Assembly (NCBI GenBank): GCA_029959285.1
Contig: JASCOE010000012.1
Coordinates: 62,001 to 126,000, forward strand
Length of the DNA stretch: 64,000 nt
Source: Flavobacteriaceae bacterium PS02337
GTDB taxonomy: Bacteria > Bacteroidota > Bacteroidia > Flavobacteriales > Flavobacteriaceae
Reading direction: 5' to 3'
The position numbers were made by a program, and so were the translations under genes. The notes under the pieces were generated by a model. It made no database searches. It had not been told where the DNA came from and saw only the letters and a list, made by a program, of their open reading frames with translations. Below, one piece after another: positions 47,728-56,652 of the stretch (positions are counted from its first letter, which is position 1; the number at the start of each line of letters is the position of its first letter).

Positions 47728-48366
47728 ATGAAAAAAATTGTAACACTAGTAAGTGTTGTATTGATGGGTTTCGCCGCTAAAGCCCAAGATTCAACTCAAG
47801 GATTAAAAGGAACGTGGTTTGTAACTTCTCAGTTTGGTTACCAGCAAACGAAAACAGCAGACGTTAAAAGTACAAATTTATCTGTGCTGCCAATTATTGG
47901 TACATTTGTAACGCCATCTGTGGCAGTTGGAGCAGCAGTTGGATACATTAATGTAAAAGCAGATTCTGATAAAGGAACAGCTGCAAAAACCGATTTAATT
48001 GTTGCGCAACCTTTAGTGAGAAAGTATTGGAATGTTGCTGGTTCACTTTATTTTTTCGGACAATTAGCAGTGCCAATTATTTCAGGAAAAGAAAAAGAAA
48101 CCGAATTAAAAGTTACTCAAGTTGGTGTGTCAATGTCTGGAGGATTTGATTATTTCGTGACTAAAAATTTCTCTGTAGAGTTTTCTTATGACTTGGCAAA
48201 CTTTACATCAACAACGCTTGATCCAAAAACTGGAGAAAAAACGACTGTCACTAATTTCGGTTTGGCTCACGTAGCAAATGTTGATCCGTTTTACAATACC
48301 GCATTAGGCGGAAGTAATCCAAATTTAACCTCTCCAATTTCCGTTGGATTTAAATTCTTATTCTAA
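47728..48366 (+). CDS. Outer membrane beta-barrel protein
   Basis: The 212-residue protein has a signal peptide ending AAKAQDS and then alternating strands typical of a small eight-stranded barrel. It includes GTWFVTSQFGYQQ, TPSVAVGAAVGYINVK and the C-terminal strand SVGFKFLF ending in Phe, the usual outer membrane insertion signal. It probably sits in the outer membrane as a small porin-like or adhesive barrel. No enzymatic motif is seen. It is transcribed alone, with a strong terminator 54 bases after its stop. Confidence 0.85.
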   Translation: MKKIVTLVSVVLMGFAAKAQDSTQGLKGTWFVTSQFGYQQTKTADVKSTNLSVLPIIGTFVTPSVAVGAAVGYINVKADSDKGTAAKTDLIVAQPLVRKYWNVAGSLYFFGQLAVPIISGKEKETELKVTQVGVSMSGGFDYFVTKNFSVEFSYDLANFTSTTLDPKTGEKTTVTNFGLAHVANVDPFYNTALGGSNPNLTSPISVGFKFLF

Positions 48367-48420
48367 TTTATTCTTTATTTGATTATCGTAAAATTCAATT
48401 TAGTAATTTTACAAAAAAAG

Positions 48421-48455
48421 AAAGACCGTACTTTTTTATAGTACGGTCTTTTTGA
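48421..48455 (+). terminator. Terminator after the outer membrane barrel gene
   Basis: AAAGACCGTACT (48421-48432) pairs with AGTACGGTCTTT (48440-48451) around a T-rich loop, followed by Ts. Confidence 0.9.
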
Positions 48456-48475
48456 TATAATTTAAAAAGTATAAA

Positions 48476-48700
48476 ATGGAAAATAAATCTAAAGATCCTT
48501 TACACGGAATTACACTTCAAAAAATTGTCGAAACGTTAGTCGATCATTATGGTTTTGATACTTTAGGAGAATTGATTCCAGTAAAGTGTTTTATTTCAAA
48601 TCCGAGTGTTAAATCAAGTCTTTCCTTTTTACGTAAAACAGATTGGGCTCGTAAAAAAGTTGAAAATCTTTATATTAAAACACTTCCAAAATTGAGTTGA
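48476..48700 (+). CDS. VF530 family (DUF2132) protein
   Basis: The 74-residue protein contains [20 protein letters not shown] and [23 protein letters not shown], the hallmark of the small VF530 family. A structure from the family shows a helical fold with proposed DNA-binding potential, but the function is not established. It starts shortly after a terminator and its stop is two bases from the convergent barrel-protein gene. Confidence 0.88.
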   Translation: MENKSKDPLHGITLQKIVETLVDHYGFDTLGELIPVKCFISNPSVKSSLSFLRKTDWARKKVENLYIKTLPKLS

Positions 48701-48702
48701 TT

Positions 48703-49257
48703 TTATAATTTATATGAAATCATAACGCCTCCGCGATAAGGAAGCCATTCTCCACTTTTATTCCAATGAACCGCTTTTTCGTATCTGCCTGGAGTTCCGT
48801 CGTTATAGTAACCATGATAAAACCCTTGATGCCATCCTCCACCAACAAAAAAATCAAGTAAAAATTTATCATTTAGTTTTAGATTGTAACCTACAGTTGC
48901 TCCAAGTCTGTAACCGAAGCCATGTTCGTACATGTTACTATCCCAATAATTCCATTTTTGTAGATCATACTTATCTGCACCAATGTGAGCACCAGCATAA
49001 AAACCGTTGTATTTTTCTTTAAAATGATAACGAATTTCTGGAGTAAATGTAACAAATTTCATTGGGTGGTGTCCATTAAAAGACTCCCAGAAAGAAGCCA
49101 TTACATCTACACTAAAAGTTGTTTTTTCTCCAATACTAGTTTCAATTCCTACGTTTGGAACAGCAAGTAAAGCAGTTGCTCCATTAAATTTTACAAAAGT
49201 CTGACTTTGTAATTGCATACAAAATAAAAGAACAATTAGGGCAGGTATTTTTTTCAT
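48703..49257 (-). CDS. DUF3575-like outer membrane protein
   Basis: From the ATG ending at 49257 the product has 184 residues with a signal peptide (MKKIPALIVLLFCMQLQSQ); 21 residues upstream are unlike a signal and are excluded. The mature part is a barrel-like protein: FVKFNGATALLAVPNVGIE, TPEIRYHFKEKYNGFYAGAH, GYRLGATVGYNLKL and a terminal strand GVMISYKL. This fits DUF3575 outer membrane proteins of Bacteroidota. The function is unknown. Confidence 0.8.
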   Translation of the reverse strand: MKKIPALIVLLFCMQLQSQTFVKFNGATALLAVPNVGIETSIGEKTTFSVDVMASFWESFNGHHPMKFVTFTPEIRYHFKEKYNGFYAGAHIGADKYDLQKWNYWDSNMYEHGFGYRLGATVGYNLKLNDKFLLDFFVGGGWHQGFYHGYYNDGTPGRYEKAVHWNKSGEWLPYRGGVMISYKL

Positions 49258-49369
49258 AAAGTTGTTTTCAGATTCAAAAAGAGCTTTTTTTAGCTGATTT
49301 CGAGCGCAAATATAACGCATAATCGTAGAGAACTATTGTATAACTACTCGTTTTAACAAGAATAAAATC

Positions 49370-49918
49370 TTACTTTTCTAATAATGAATAAATTGCCTTA
49401 TCTAGAAATTTTCCTTCATAAAATTCAGATTCTTTAAAATGCGCTTCTTTTGTAAATCCGCATTTTTGAAGCACTTTCTCCGAAGCGTAATTTTCTGGAG
49501 CAATTACGGCTTCAATAGAATGTAGCTTTAAATCTTCGAAACCATATTTTATAAGTCTTGTTACAGCTTCTGGAACATAACCTTTTCCATGAAATTGAGG
49601 TAAAGTCATATAGCCAATTTCGGCGCGATAATTCTCGGGCTGTAATCTGTAAAAACCAATAATACCTATTAATTTAGGATCGTCTTTAAGTCTAATTGCC
49701 CAATTAATTCCTTCATTAGTTTCGATTTTATCCAAAATCATTTTGATGTGTGCCAATGCTTCATCGTTGTTTTTTACTAATGGTCTTGGGATATATTTCA
49801 TCGTTTCAGGATTCGAACGTAATTCAAAAACTTCATTCACGTCTTTATCTGTAAGTAAATCTAAGATTAAACGCTCTGTTTCGACAATTGGAAAAGGAGA
49901 AAAATTAAATTCTAACAT
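49370..49918 (-). CDS. RimJ/RimL-type GNAT acetyltransferase
   Basis: The 182-residue protein has the ETERLILDLLTDKDVNEVFE opening of ribosomal-protein-type acetyltransferases, the acetyl-CoA site IGYMTLPQFHGKGYVPEA and the closing VIAPENYASEKVLQKCGF. It likely acetylates an N-terminus or small amine. The acceptor cannot be inferred. It lies 11 bases after the aldose epimerase-like gene in the same direction and is probably co-transcribed with it. Confidence 0.9.
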   Translation of the reverse strand: MLEFNFSPFPIVETERLILDLLTDKDVNEVFELRSNPETMKYIPRPLVKNNDEALAHIKMILDKIETNEGINWAIRLKDDPKLIGIIGFYRLQPENYRAEIGYMTLPQFHGKGYVPEAVTRLIKYGFEDLKLHSIEAVIAPENYASEKVLQKCGFTKEAHFKESEFYEGKFLDKAIYSLLEK

Positions 49919-49929
49919 CTTAAATATAT

Positions 49930-50781
49930 TTAAAGTATAGTGATTGAGAATTTCGCTGAAAAACTATTGTTTTCTTCTAAAGTTAAAATTCCTTCTTTTT
50001 CATATAAATTTCCAGAATTTTCATCAGTATCAGAATAACCAAGCCAAGGTTCTATGCAAACAAAAGGAGCATTTTCTTTCGTCCATAAACCTAAACTCGG
50101 AAAATCTTCAAAATCAACTTTCACATAAGGTTTTGAGTTTTCAAGGATAGTCAAAGAATTAGATTCTAATGTTTTAAAAATCAAAGCATCATTTTTGAAA
50201 AGCTCATAATTTAAAGGAACAATTTTATCTTTTGATTCTAAAATTTTTGTTTTAGAAGAAATTAAATCATTTTCAAGAAGATAGTATTTTAAGTTTTCTT
50301 CTTTTTCGAACTCAAAAGCATAATCTTCAAAATTATTTGGTAATGCAATCGCTGGATGAGCGCCAATTGAAAAAGGCATTTTTTCTGTTCCTTTATTGAT
50401 TACTTTATATTCTAGTTGTAAAGAACTTTCGTTTAAAGTATAAATTAGCTGCAATTCAAATTGAAAAGGATATTTTTTTAAGGTTTCTTCCGAAGATTGT
50501 AAAGAGAAAACAGCTTTGTTTTCAGTCTTTTCAATCAATTCAAATTCCATTTCGCGAGCAAAACCATGACGCGGTAAATTGTATTCTTTATCATTGATTC
50601 TGTATGTATTATTTTTTAAAGTACCTACAATTGGAAAAAGAACGGGAGAATGTTTACCCCAAAAATCTGGATTTCCTTCCCAAATATATTCTTTGCCTTG
50701 ATTGTCCTTTATCGAAAATAATTCAGCTCCAAGATGATTTATCGAAGCTTTTAATGTTGAATTTGAGATTGTTGTAGTCAA
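49930..50781 (-). CDS. Aldose 1-epimerase family protein
   Basis: The 283-residue protein has the galactose mutarotase-like fold: LGAELFSIKDNQGKEYIW, PRHGFARE with the conserved histidine, FSIGAHPAIALP with the second histidine, and the end CIEPWLGYSDT with the catalytic glutamate. Members interconvert anomers of hexoses or hexose-6-phosphates. The substrate is not defined here. The start codon is 161 bases from the divergent M1 peptidase promoter region. Confidence 0.92.
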   Translation of the reverse strand: MTTTISNSTLKASINHLGAELFSIKDNQGKEYIWEGNPDFWGKHSPVLFPIVGTLKNNTYRINDKEYNLPRHGFAREMEFELIEKTENKAVFSLQSSEETLKKYPFQFELQLIYTLNESSLQLEYKVINKGTEKMPFSIGAHPAIALPNNFEDYAFEFEKEENLKYYLLENDLISSKTKILESKDKIVPLNYELFKNDALIFKTLESNSLTILENSKPYVKVDFEDFPSLGLWTKENAPFVCIEPWLGYSDTDENSGNLYEKEGILTLEENNSFSAKFSITIL

Positions 50782-50966
50782 AATATGATGTGTAAAATGA
50801 ATGTTTTTTATATTGATGTAAATATATTTTATAAAAATTACTTTTTTAAGAAAATAGCTTAAATTATTTTATTGATAAAATTTTGCTAAAATTGAATTTA
50901 TGTTTTGAAATTTCTCTGTAAATAGCTTTTTTTTTCATTAATTTGCTACATAAACAGCTAAAAAAT

Positions 50967-53237
50967 ATGAAAAAGCAATGTGCAAAAGCCATTTTAACCG
51001 CGGCTTTATTTTTTGGGATTTCTTCAAGTTGGGCGCAGCAAACTCCGTCAGCGACAGCAACAAATCCAGTAAACAACTACAATTATCATGATGCCTTCGG
51101 TCCACATTTTTACACAAAAAATGGAACTTCAACTCGTACAGCAAGCGGTCAGCCGGGTGTTGAGTACTGGCAAAATAGAGCCGATTATCAAATTACGGCT
51201 AAGTTAAATGCAACTACAAATGAAATTGTAGGTACAGACGAAATCACGTATACTAATAATAGTCCAGATAAATTAGGTTTTCTTTGGTTGAATTTAGATC
51301 AGAATTTATTTAAAGAAGATTCTAGAGGAAATGCTGTTGTGCCATTGACAGGAAGCCGTAACGGAGCTCAAGGCCAGGTTTTTGACGGTGGAAATAAAAT
51401 TAAATCAGTAAAAGTAATTGCTGGAGGAAAAAGCAAAACAGAAGTTGAAGCAAAATATATTATTACAGATACTAGAATGCAGATTTTTCTTCCTCAAGAA
51501 TTAGCTGCAAAAGGAGGTTCTGTAAAAGTAAAAATCGAATTTTCTTTCATTGCACCATTTGAAGGATCTGACAGAATGGGAGTTTTAGAAACTAAAAACG
51601 GAAAAATCTTCACTATTGCACAATGGTATCCACGTATGTGTGTATATGATGACGTAAGAGGTTGGAATACGCCTCCTTATTTAGGTGCTTCTGAGTTTTA
51701 TTTGGAATATGGAGATTTTGATGTAAAATTGACAGTTCCAGGAAATCAATTTGTGGTAGCTTCTGGTGAATTAATAAATGGACAAGAAGTATTTTCTGCA
51801 GATCATTTCAAAAAATATAAAGACGCTTTAAACAGTGATAAAACCGTAACAATTCGTTCGGCAGAAGAAGTAAATGCAACTGCTACAGCAAATGCAAACA
51901 CAGAAAAAACATGGCATTATAAAATTAAAAATGCACGTGATTTTTCTTGGGCATCTTCTGCGGCTTTTGTCTTAGATGGTGCTAAAATTAATCTTCCAAG
52001 CGGAAAAAAATCTTTAGCATTATCTGCTTATCCTGTTGAAAGTGCAGGGCAGGGCGCTTACGGACGTTCTACTGAATACGTAAAAGCTTGTATAGAACAT
52101 TATTCTAAACAATGGTTTGAATATCCTTATCCAGCAGCTACAAACGTAGCAGGAAATGAAGGCGGAATGGAATATCCGGGAATAGTTTTCTGTAGTTGGG
52201 AATCTAAAGGACAAGACCTTTGGGGAGTTACAGATCATGAATTTGGGCATATTTGGTTTCCTATGATTGTAGGTTCTAACGAAAGATTGTTCGGATGGAT
52301 GGATGAAGGTTTTAATACATTTATCAATTCATTAAGCACAGCTGCATTTAATAATGGAGAATACAAAGACAGACCAACAGATTTGCATGAAGAAGCGGAA
52401 TCTTTTACACGTCCTGATTTGGAAACTATTATGAGTTCTCCTGATAATATGAAGGAAGCAAATATTGGAATGTTATGCTATTTTAAACCAAGTGCAGGTC
52501 TTGTGCTTTTAAGAGAGCAAGTTTTAGGAAAAGAGCGTTTTGATATCGCTTTTAGAACTTATATTGAGCGTTGGGCTTACAAACATCCACAGCCAGATGA
52601 TTTTTTTAGAAGTATGGAAAATGTTGCTGGCGAAGATTTAAGTTGGTTTTGGAGAAGTTGGTACGTAAACAACTGGCGTTTTGATCAAGGAATTAATTCT
52701 ATCAAATATGTGAAAAATGATCCTGCAAAAGGAGCTGTAATTACTGTAGAAAATTTCGATAAAATGCCAATGCCAATTGTTTTAGACGTAAAAGCAAAAA
52801 GCGGAAAAGTAACAAGAGTTAATTTGCCAGTAGAAATTTGGCAGAAAAATAATTCTTGGTCTTTCAAACACAATTCTACAGAAGAAATCGAAAGTATTAC
52901 TTTAGATCCTGATCATGCTTTTCCTGATAATAATGAGTCAAATAATGTTTGGACAGCAGCAAAAGGTAAAATTGAAAAAGATATTATTTTAGATGCATAT
53001 TTAGGTAAATATGCTACAGCAAAATCTCCTTTAACTATCGAATTAACAGAAAAAAATAGCGCTTTAACTGCTGAACTTCCAAATTATCCGAAGTTTACAT
53101 TAGAGCCAGTTGCTGGTGAAAAAGATACATTTGAATCTAGAAGAGCTGGATTAAAATTTAAATTTAATGAAGCTAAAACTGGTTTCGATATGACAATTTT
53201 AGGAAACGGACAAGTAATGCAGTTTACTAAGAAATAA
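50967..53237 (+). CDS. Secreted M1-family metallopeptidase
   Basis: From ATG 50967 the protein has 756 residues with a signal peptide ending SSSWAQQ; the TTG eight codons earlier would put charged residues before it. The zinc site is HEFGH at about 424-428 with the third ligand in WMDEGF (about E447), the exact HEXXH-X18-E spacing of gluzincins. GGMEYPG supplies the M1 substrate motif (normally GXMEN). The N-terminal part resembles the M1 beta-saddle; the C-terminal 200 residues have LDVKAKSGK-type beta segments. It is likely a periplasmic or secreted aminopeptidase. It is followed by a strong terminator. Confidence 0.93.
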   Translation: MKKQCAKAILTAALFFGISSSWAQQTPSATATNPVNNYNYHDAFGPHFYTKNGTSTRTASGQPGVEYWQNRADYQITAKLNATTNEIVGTDEITYTNNSPDKLGFLWLNLDQNLFKEDSRGNAVVPLTGSRNGAQGQVFDGGNKIKSVKVIAGGKSKTEVEAKYIITDTRMQIFLPQELAAKGGSVKVKIEFSFIAPFEGSDRMGVLETKNGKIFTIAQWYPRMCVYDDVRGWNTPPYLGASEFYLEYGDFDVKLTVPGNQFVVASGELINGQEVFSADHFKKYKDALNSDKTVTIRSAEEVNATATANANTEKTWHYKIKNARDFSWASSAAFVLDGAKINLPSGKKSLALSAYPVESAGQGAYGRSTEYVKACIEHYSKQWFEYPYPAATNVAGNEGGMEYPGIVFCSWESKGQDLWGVTDHEFGHIWFPMIVGSNERLFGWMDEGFNTFINSLSTAAFNNGEYKDRPTDLHEEAESFTRPDLETIMSSPDNMKEANIGMLCYFKPSAGLVLLREQVLGKERFDIAFRTYIERWAYKHPQPDDFFRSMENVAGEDLSWFWRSWYVNNWRFDQGINSIKYVKNDPAKGAVITVENFDKMPMPIVLDVKAKSGKVTRVNLPVEIWQKNNSWSFKHNSTEEIESITLDPDHAFPDNNESNNVWTAAKGKIEKDIILDAYLGKYATAKSPLTIELTEKNSALTAELPNYPKFTLEPVAGEKDTFESRRAGLKFKFNEAKTGFDMTILGNGQVMQFTKK

Positions 53238-53260
53238 AATAATAGAAATATAATCTGTTT

Positions 53261-53300
53261 AAAACCCGATAATTAGAAATAATTATCGGGTTTTGTTTTT
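53261..53300 (+). terminator. Terminator of the M1 peptidase gene
   Basis: AAAACCCGATAATT (53261-53274) pairs with AATTATCGGGTTTT (53281-53294) around AGAAAT. It isolates the upstream gene from the arginine-cluster promoter 50 bases on. Confidence 0.92.
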
Positions 53301-53350
53301 TATTGTATTAACAAAACGCAAAAAAAATGTTAGAATTTTATTTTTTTGTT

Positions 53351-53378
53351 TTGAAAATAAAAAAAAGATGTACTTTTG
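53351..53378 (+). promoter_or_regulatory. Strong promoter before the arginine cluster
   Basis: TTG at 53351-53353, a 17-base spacer and TACTTTTG at 53371-53378 match the flavobacterial consensus. The start of transcription should be near 53382-53385, at the first base of a structured leader and some 320 bases before the first large gene. Confidence 0.75.
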
Positions 53379-53383
53379 CACCG

Positions 53384-53470
53384 ATGAATAAAATAAGTTT
53401 ACATATAACTTCTTTGTCACGGACAAACTCACCGATTACTTCTCCCGAAGTACGGACACTAGCTCTATAG
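53384..53470 (+). CDS. Possible 28-residue leader peptide inside the structured leader
   Basis: A frame begins MNKISLHITSLSRTNSPI and ends RTLAL. Its ATG is at or next to the predicted transcript start, so translation would be nearly leaderless. Both arginine codons are CGG, which is rare in this AT-rich DNA. A ribosome-mediated arginine attenuator is conceivable, but there is no run of arginine codons. The RNA interpretation is stronger. Confidence 0.2.
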   Translation: MNKISLHITSLSRTNSPITSPEVRTLAL

Positions 53471-53505
53471 TGTTCACTGAGTTTTATAGCCGTATATTTA
53501 TTCAT
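53384..53505 (+). ncRNA. Structured leader RNA candidate upstream of the arginine cluster
   Basis: The segment starts at the predicted transcript start and its ends pair: ATGAATAAA (53384-53392) with TTTATTCAT (53497-53505). Inside are three hairpins: TTTGTC-ACG-GACAAA (53413-53427), ACTTC-TCCC-GAAGT (53438-53451) and GGACACTA-GCTCTA-TAGTGTTC (53454-53475, one G-U). AAACTCA (53425-53431) can instead pair with TGAGTTT (53478-53484), which would break the first hairpin, so two mutually exclusive forms are possible. The motif ACGGAC occurs twice. This is what a cis-regulatory RNA, attenuator or small RNA would look like. I do not recognise the class; Flavo-1 RNA is one named family to compare. 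Folding was done by eye. Confidence 0.6.
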
Positions 53506-53706
53506 ACCCATTTTTCATTTTGAAATCACATAATTTGTCCATTGGACAAACATATCCTAAAAGTATTTATTATTTTGTAAATTTTCTTGATCAAGCTTTT
53601 GATTTTGAGAATGTTACTTGTTTTGTGCTTAATTTTATTGGATTCAATTCTGGATTTCAAACTAAACAATATGCTTTAATTTTTAACTCTAACTTCAATT
53701 ATTGAA
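53506..53706 (+). promoter_or_regulatory. AT-rich leader with TTTGTCC/GGACAAA hairpin before the GNAT gene
   Basis: The rest of the leader is AT-rich. It holds one perfect hairpin, TTTGTCC-ATT-GGACAAA (53534-53550), whose arms resemble the first hairpin of the structured leader and could exchange partners with it. A 61-codon frame at 53520-53705 has AT-rich, aromatic composition and is not supported as a gene. Confidence 0.4.
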
Positions 53707-54354
53707 ATGAAGATCTCTATTGTTGTTACCCAGGAAGAACACTTCAAATTCGCACAAGAAATCTGCGATACGATAGAATCATCTGCCTTATTAAGAGGTA
53801 CGGGGATTGCTAAAAGAACTCCTGAGTACATTCAGAAAAAAATGGCAAACGGTGATGCAATGATTGCTTTGGCTGATGGAAAGTTTGCTGGTTTTTGTTA
53901 CATAGAAAGCTGGCAGCACGGAAAATTTGTTGCTCATTCTGGATTAATTGTTCATCCAGATTATAGAAGTCATGGTTTGGCAAAAAAGATAAAATCAAAA
54001 GTTTTTGATTATTCGTTGAAAAGATTTCCAGATGCTAAAATATTCGGAATCACAACTGGTTTAGCTGTTATGAAAATTAACTCTGAATTAGGCTATAAAC
54101 CAGTTCCTTTCTCAGAATTGACAACCGATCCTAGCTTCTGGGCTGGCTGTAAAACCTGTACTAATTTTGAAATTCTGCAAAGTAAACAAAATAAAATGTG
54201 TCTTTGTACCGGCATGTTATACGATCCAAAGGAAAAACAAAAAACACCGCCAAGACATCCTTTTAACGAGGCTGTTTTAAGCAGACTAAAAAAAATTAAA
54301 CAGGCTTTATTCTTAAACAAAATATTGTCATTTATTTTTTTATTTAAAATTTAA
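53707..54354 (+). CDS. GNAT acetyltransferase, candidate N-acylglutamate synthase of the arginine cluster
   Basis: The 215-residue protein is a GNAT fold: AGFCYIESWQHGKFVAHSGL, the acetyl-CoA loop HPDYRSHGLAKKIKSKV, and ITTGLAVMKINSELGYKPV. The C-terminal part is unusual and cysteine-rich (WAGCKTCTNFEIL, then MCLCTGM), followed by a basic tail of about 35 residues. It is the first gene after the leader and is 55 bases upstream of argG. No argA or argJ is present in the cluster, so this protein is the best candidate for the first step, acylating glutamate. That assignment is inferred from context. Confidence 0.78.
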   Translation: MKISIVVTQEEHFKFAQEICDTIESSALLRGTGIAKRTPEYIQKKMANGDAMIALADGKFAGFCYIESWQHGKFVAHSGLIVHPDYRSHGLAKKIKSKVFDYSLKRFPDAKIFGITTGLAVMKINSELGYKPVPFSELTTDPSFWAGCKTCTNFEILQSKQNKMCLCTGMLYDPKEKQKTPPRHPFNEAVLSRLKKIKQALFLNKILSFIFLFKI

Positions 54355-54409
54355 TCAAAAAGAAATCTCAAACTGCTAAATACGAAAGTATTAGCCAAAA
54401 TTATAAAAA

Positions 54410-55603
54410 ATGAAAAAAGTAGTATTAGCTTATAGCGGAGGATTAGATACCTCGTATTGTTTGAAATATTTAAAAAATGAAAAAGGATACGAAGTTCACA
54501 CTGTTCTTGTAGACACAGGAGGATTTTCTGCTGAAGAATTAACAGCTATTGAAAAAAGAGCTTATGAGTTAGGAAGTGCACAACACGCCAACTTAACAAT
54601 TTTAGATAAATATTACGATAAAGCTATAAAATACCTGATTTTTGGTAATGTATTAAAAAATAATACTTATCCGTTATCAGTAAGTGCAGAGCGTGTTTTT
54701 CAAGCAATTGAAGCTATAAAATATGCTAAAAAAGTAGGAGCAACTGCAATCGCTCACGGAAGTACTGGTGCAGGAAACGATCAAATCCGTTTCGATTTGA
54801 TTTTCCAAACGATTGCTCCGGAAATAGAAATCATTACACCAATTAGAGATTTAAAACTTTCAAGACAAGAAGAAGTTGATTATTTAGCTCAAAACGGAGT
54901 TCACTATTCTTGGGAAAAAGCACAATATTCTATTAATAAAGGACTTTGGGGAACAAGTGTTGGAGGAAAAGAAACTCTGACTTCAAGTCAGCCATTGCCA
55001 AGTGAAGCGTATCCTTCACAATTACAAAAAGAAGGTGAAGAAAAAGTAACGCTTCATTTTGAACAAGGAGAATTAGTTGGTTTAAACGGAAAAACGGATA
55101 AACCTTCTAATAATATCGTTGCTCTTGAAAAACTGGCAAGTGCTTACGCAATTGGTAGAGATATTCACGTTGGAGATACGATTATCGGAATTAAAGGTAG
55201 AGTTGGTTTCGAAGCTGCAGCGCCATTAATTATCATCAAAGCACACCATTTATTAGAGAAACATACGCTAGGAAAATGGCAGCAATACTGGAAAGAACAA
55301 TTAGGAAATTGGTACGGAATGTTATTTCACGAAGGTCAGTTCTTAGATCCAGTTATGAGAAATATTGAAACTTTCTTGCAAGACACTCAAAAAACAGTAA
55401 ACGGAACGGTAACAGTTTCATTAAAACCATACCATTTCTCACTTGACGGAATCGAATCTGAAAATGATTTAATGAACACAGGTTTTGGTCAATACGGAGA
55501 AATGAACAATGCATGGACATCTGAAGATGCAAAAGGATTTATCAAAATTCTTGGAAATGCACAAAACATATTTTCATCTGTAAATCAATTAGATCATGAT
55601 TAA
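54410..55603 (+). CDS. argG: Argininosuccinate synthase
   Basis: The 397-residue enzyme joins citrulline and aspartate using ATP. It has the PP-loop VVLAYSGGLDTSYCLKYL at the N-terminus, IAHGSTGAGNDQIRFD in the middle, and the SINKGLWGTSVGG segment of the substrate site. Length is normal. The 3' end overlaps argC by eight bases, so the two are translationally coupled. Confidence 0.97.
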   Translation: MKKVVLAYSGGLDTSYCLKYLKNEKGYEVHTVLVDTGGFSAEELTAIEKRAYELGSAQHANLTILDKYYDKAIKYLIFGNVLKNNTYPLSVSAERVFQAIEAIKYAKKVGATAIAHGSTGAGNDQIRFDLIFQTIAPEIEIITPIRDLKLSRQEEVDYLAQNGVHYSWEKAQYSINKGLWGTSVGGKETLTSSQPLPSEAYPSQLQKEGEEKVTLHFEQGELVGLNGKTDKPSNNIVALEKLASAYAIGRDIHVGDTIIGIKGRVGFEAAAPLIIIKAHHLLEKHTLGKWQQYWKEQLGNWYGMLFHEGQFLDPVMRNIETFLQDTQKTVNGTVTVSLKPYHFSLDGIESENDLMNTGFGQYGEMNNAWTSEDAKGFIKILGNAQNIFSSVNQLDHD

Positions 55604-56573
55604 TGTCGGAATTATTGGTGGTTCTGGCTACACAGCTGGAGAACTCATCAGAATTTTAATGTATCACCCAAAAGTAAACATCGATTTTGTTTACAGTACA
55701 ACAAACGCTGGAAAACCGCTTTCTGTGGCGCACCAAGATTTGATGGGCGATATCGAAATGAATTTCACAGCTGAAATCAACCCAAATGTCAATGTTGTTT
55801 TCTTGTGTTTAGGTCACGGAAAATCGATTTCATTTTTGAAAGAAAATCAGTTTGCAAGCCACACTAAAATCATCGATTTAGGAAATGATTTCAGATTGAA
55901 TAAAGATGCTCATTTCGAAGGAAAAGATTTCATCTACGGATTGCCTGAAATAAATAAAGCCGAAATCAAAAAAGCAAATTATATTGCAAATCCTGGTTGT
56001 TTTGCAACTGCTATTCAATTGGCTTTATTGCCTTTAGCTAAACATAATTTATTGAATAACGATGTTCATATTAATGCAACAACCGGAAGTACAGGAGCAG
56101 GAGTAAGTCTTTCAGAAACTTCTCATTTCAGCTGGAGAAACAATAATATGTCGCATTATAAAGCTTTCGAACACCAGCATTTAGGAGAAATTGGAGAAAG
56201 TTTAGTTCAATTGCAAGACGATTTTGACAGCGAATTGCTTTTTATTCCGAATAGAGGCGATTTTCCAAGAGGAATTTTTGCAACCTTATATACGTTATGC
56301 GATGATAGTTTGGAACAATTGGTAGCTAAATATGAAGAGTTCTATAAAGACGAACCTTTCGTAACCGTTACCACAACAAACATCAACATGAAACAAGTGG
56401 TGCAAACGAATAAATGTATTATTAGTTTATTGAAAAAAGGAAACCGGGTTCTCATAACATCAATTATAGATAACTTAACCAAAGGTGCTTCAGGACAAGC
56501 GATTCAAAATATGAATTTAATGTTCGGTTTAGAAGAAACCACAGGTTTACATTTGAAACCAAGCGGATTTTAG
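55596..56573 (+). CDS. argC: N-acetyl-gamma-glutamyl-phosphate reductase
   Basis: The 325-residue enzyme reduces the acylated glutamyl phosphate to the semialdehyde. It has the NADP motif GIIGGSGYTAGELIRIL, the catalytic cysteine at about C135 in ANPGCFATAIQLA, and RGDFPRGIFATLYT. The start lies inside the last codons of argG. Either N-acetyl or N-succinyl substrates are possible in this phylum, depending on the first and sixth steps. Confidence 0.96.
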   Translation: MINVGIIGGSGYTAGELIRILMYHPKVNIDFVYSTTNAGKPLSVAHQDLMGDIEMNFTAEINPNVNVVFLCLGHGKSISFLKENQFASHTKIIDLGNDFRLNKDAHFEGKDFIYGLPEINKAEIKKANYIANPGCFATAIQLALLPLAKHNLLNNDVHINATTGSTGAGVSLSETSHFSWRNNNMSHYKAFEHQHLGEIGESLVQLQDDFDSELLFIPNRGDFPRGIFATLYTLCDDSLEQLVAKYEEFYKDEPFVTVTTTNINMKQVVQTNKCIISLLKKGNRVLITSIIDNLTKGASGQAIQNMNLMFGLEETTGLHLKPSGF

Positions 56574-56587
56574 ATTGTTGGTTAACC

Positions 56588-56635
56588 GTTTAATCGTTAA
56601 TTCGGTTAATCGATTAAACAAATCAACGATTAAAC
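56588..56635. repeat. GTTTAATCG-type imperfect palindrome in the argC-argD spacer
   Basis: The left arm GTTTAATCGTTAATT (56588-56602) pairs with AATCAACGATTAAAC (56621-56635) with one mismatch. The first 29 bases (56588-56616) recur exactly at 60024-60052, after proB. Confidence 0.8.
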
Positions 56636-56652
56636 AATTAAACAAAACAAAA

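Noticed and set aside
53520-53705. 61-codon frame between the structured leader and the GNAT gene
   Set aside because: AT-driven composition, no recognisable fold, and it ends just before the GNAT start in what reads better as untranslated leader.
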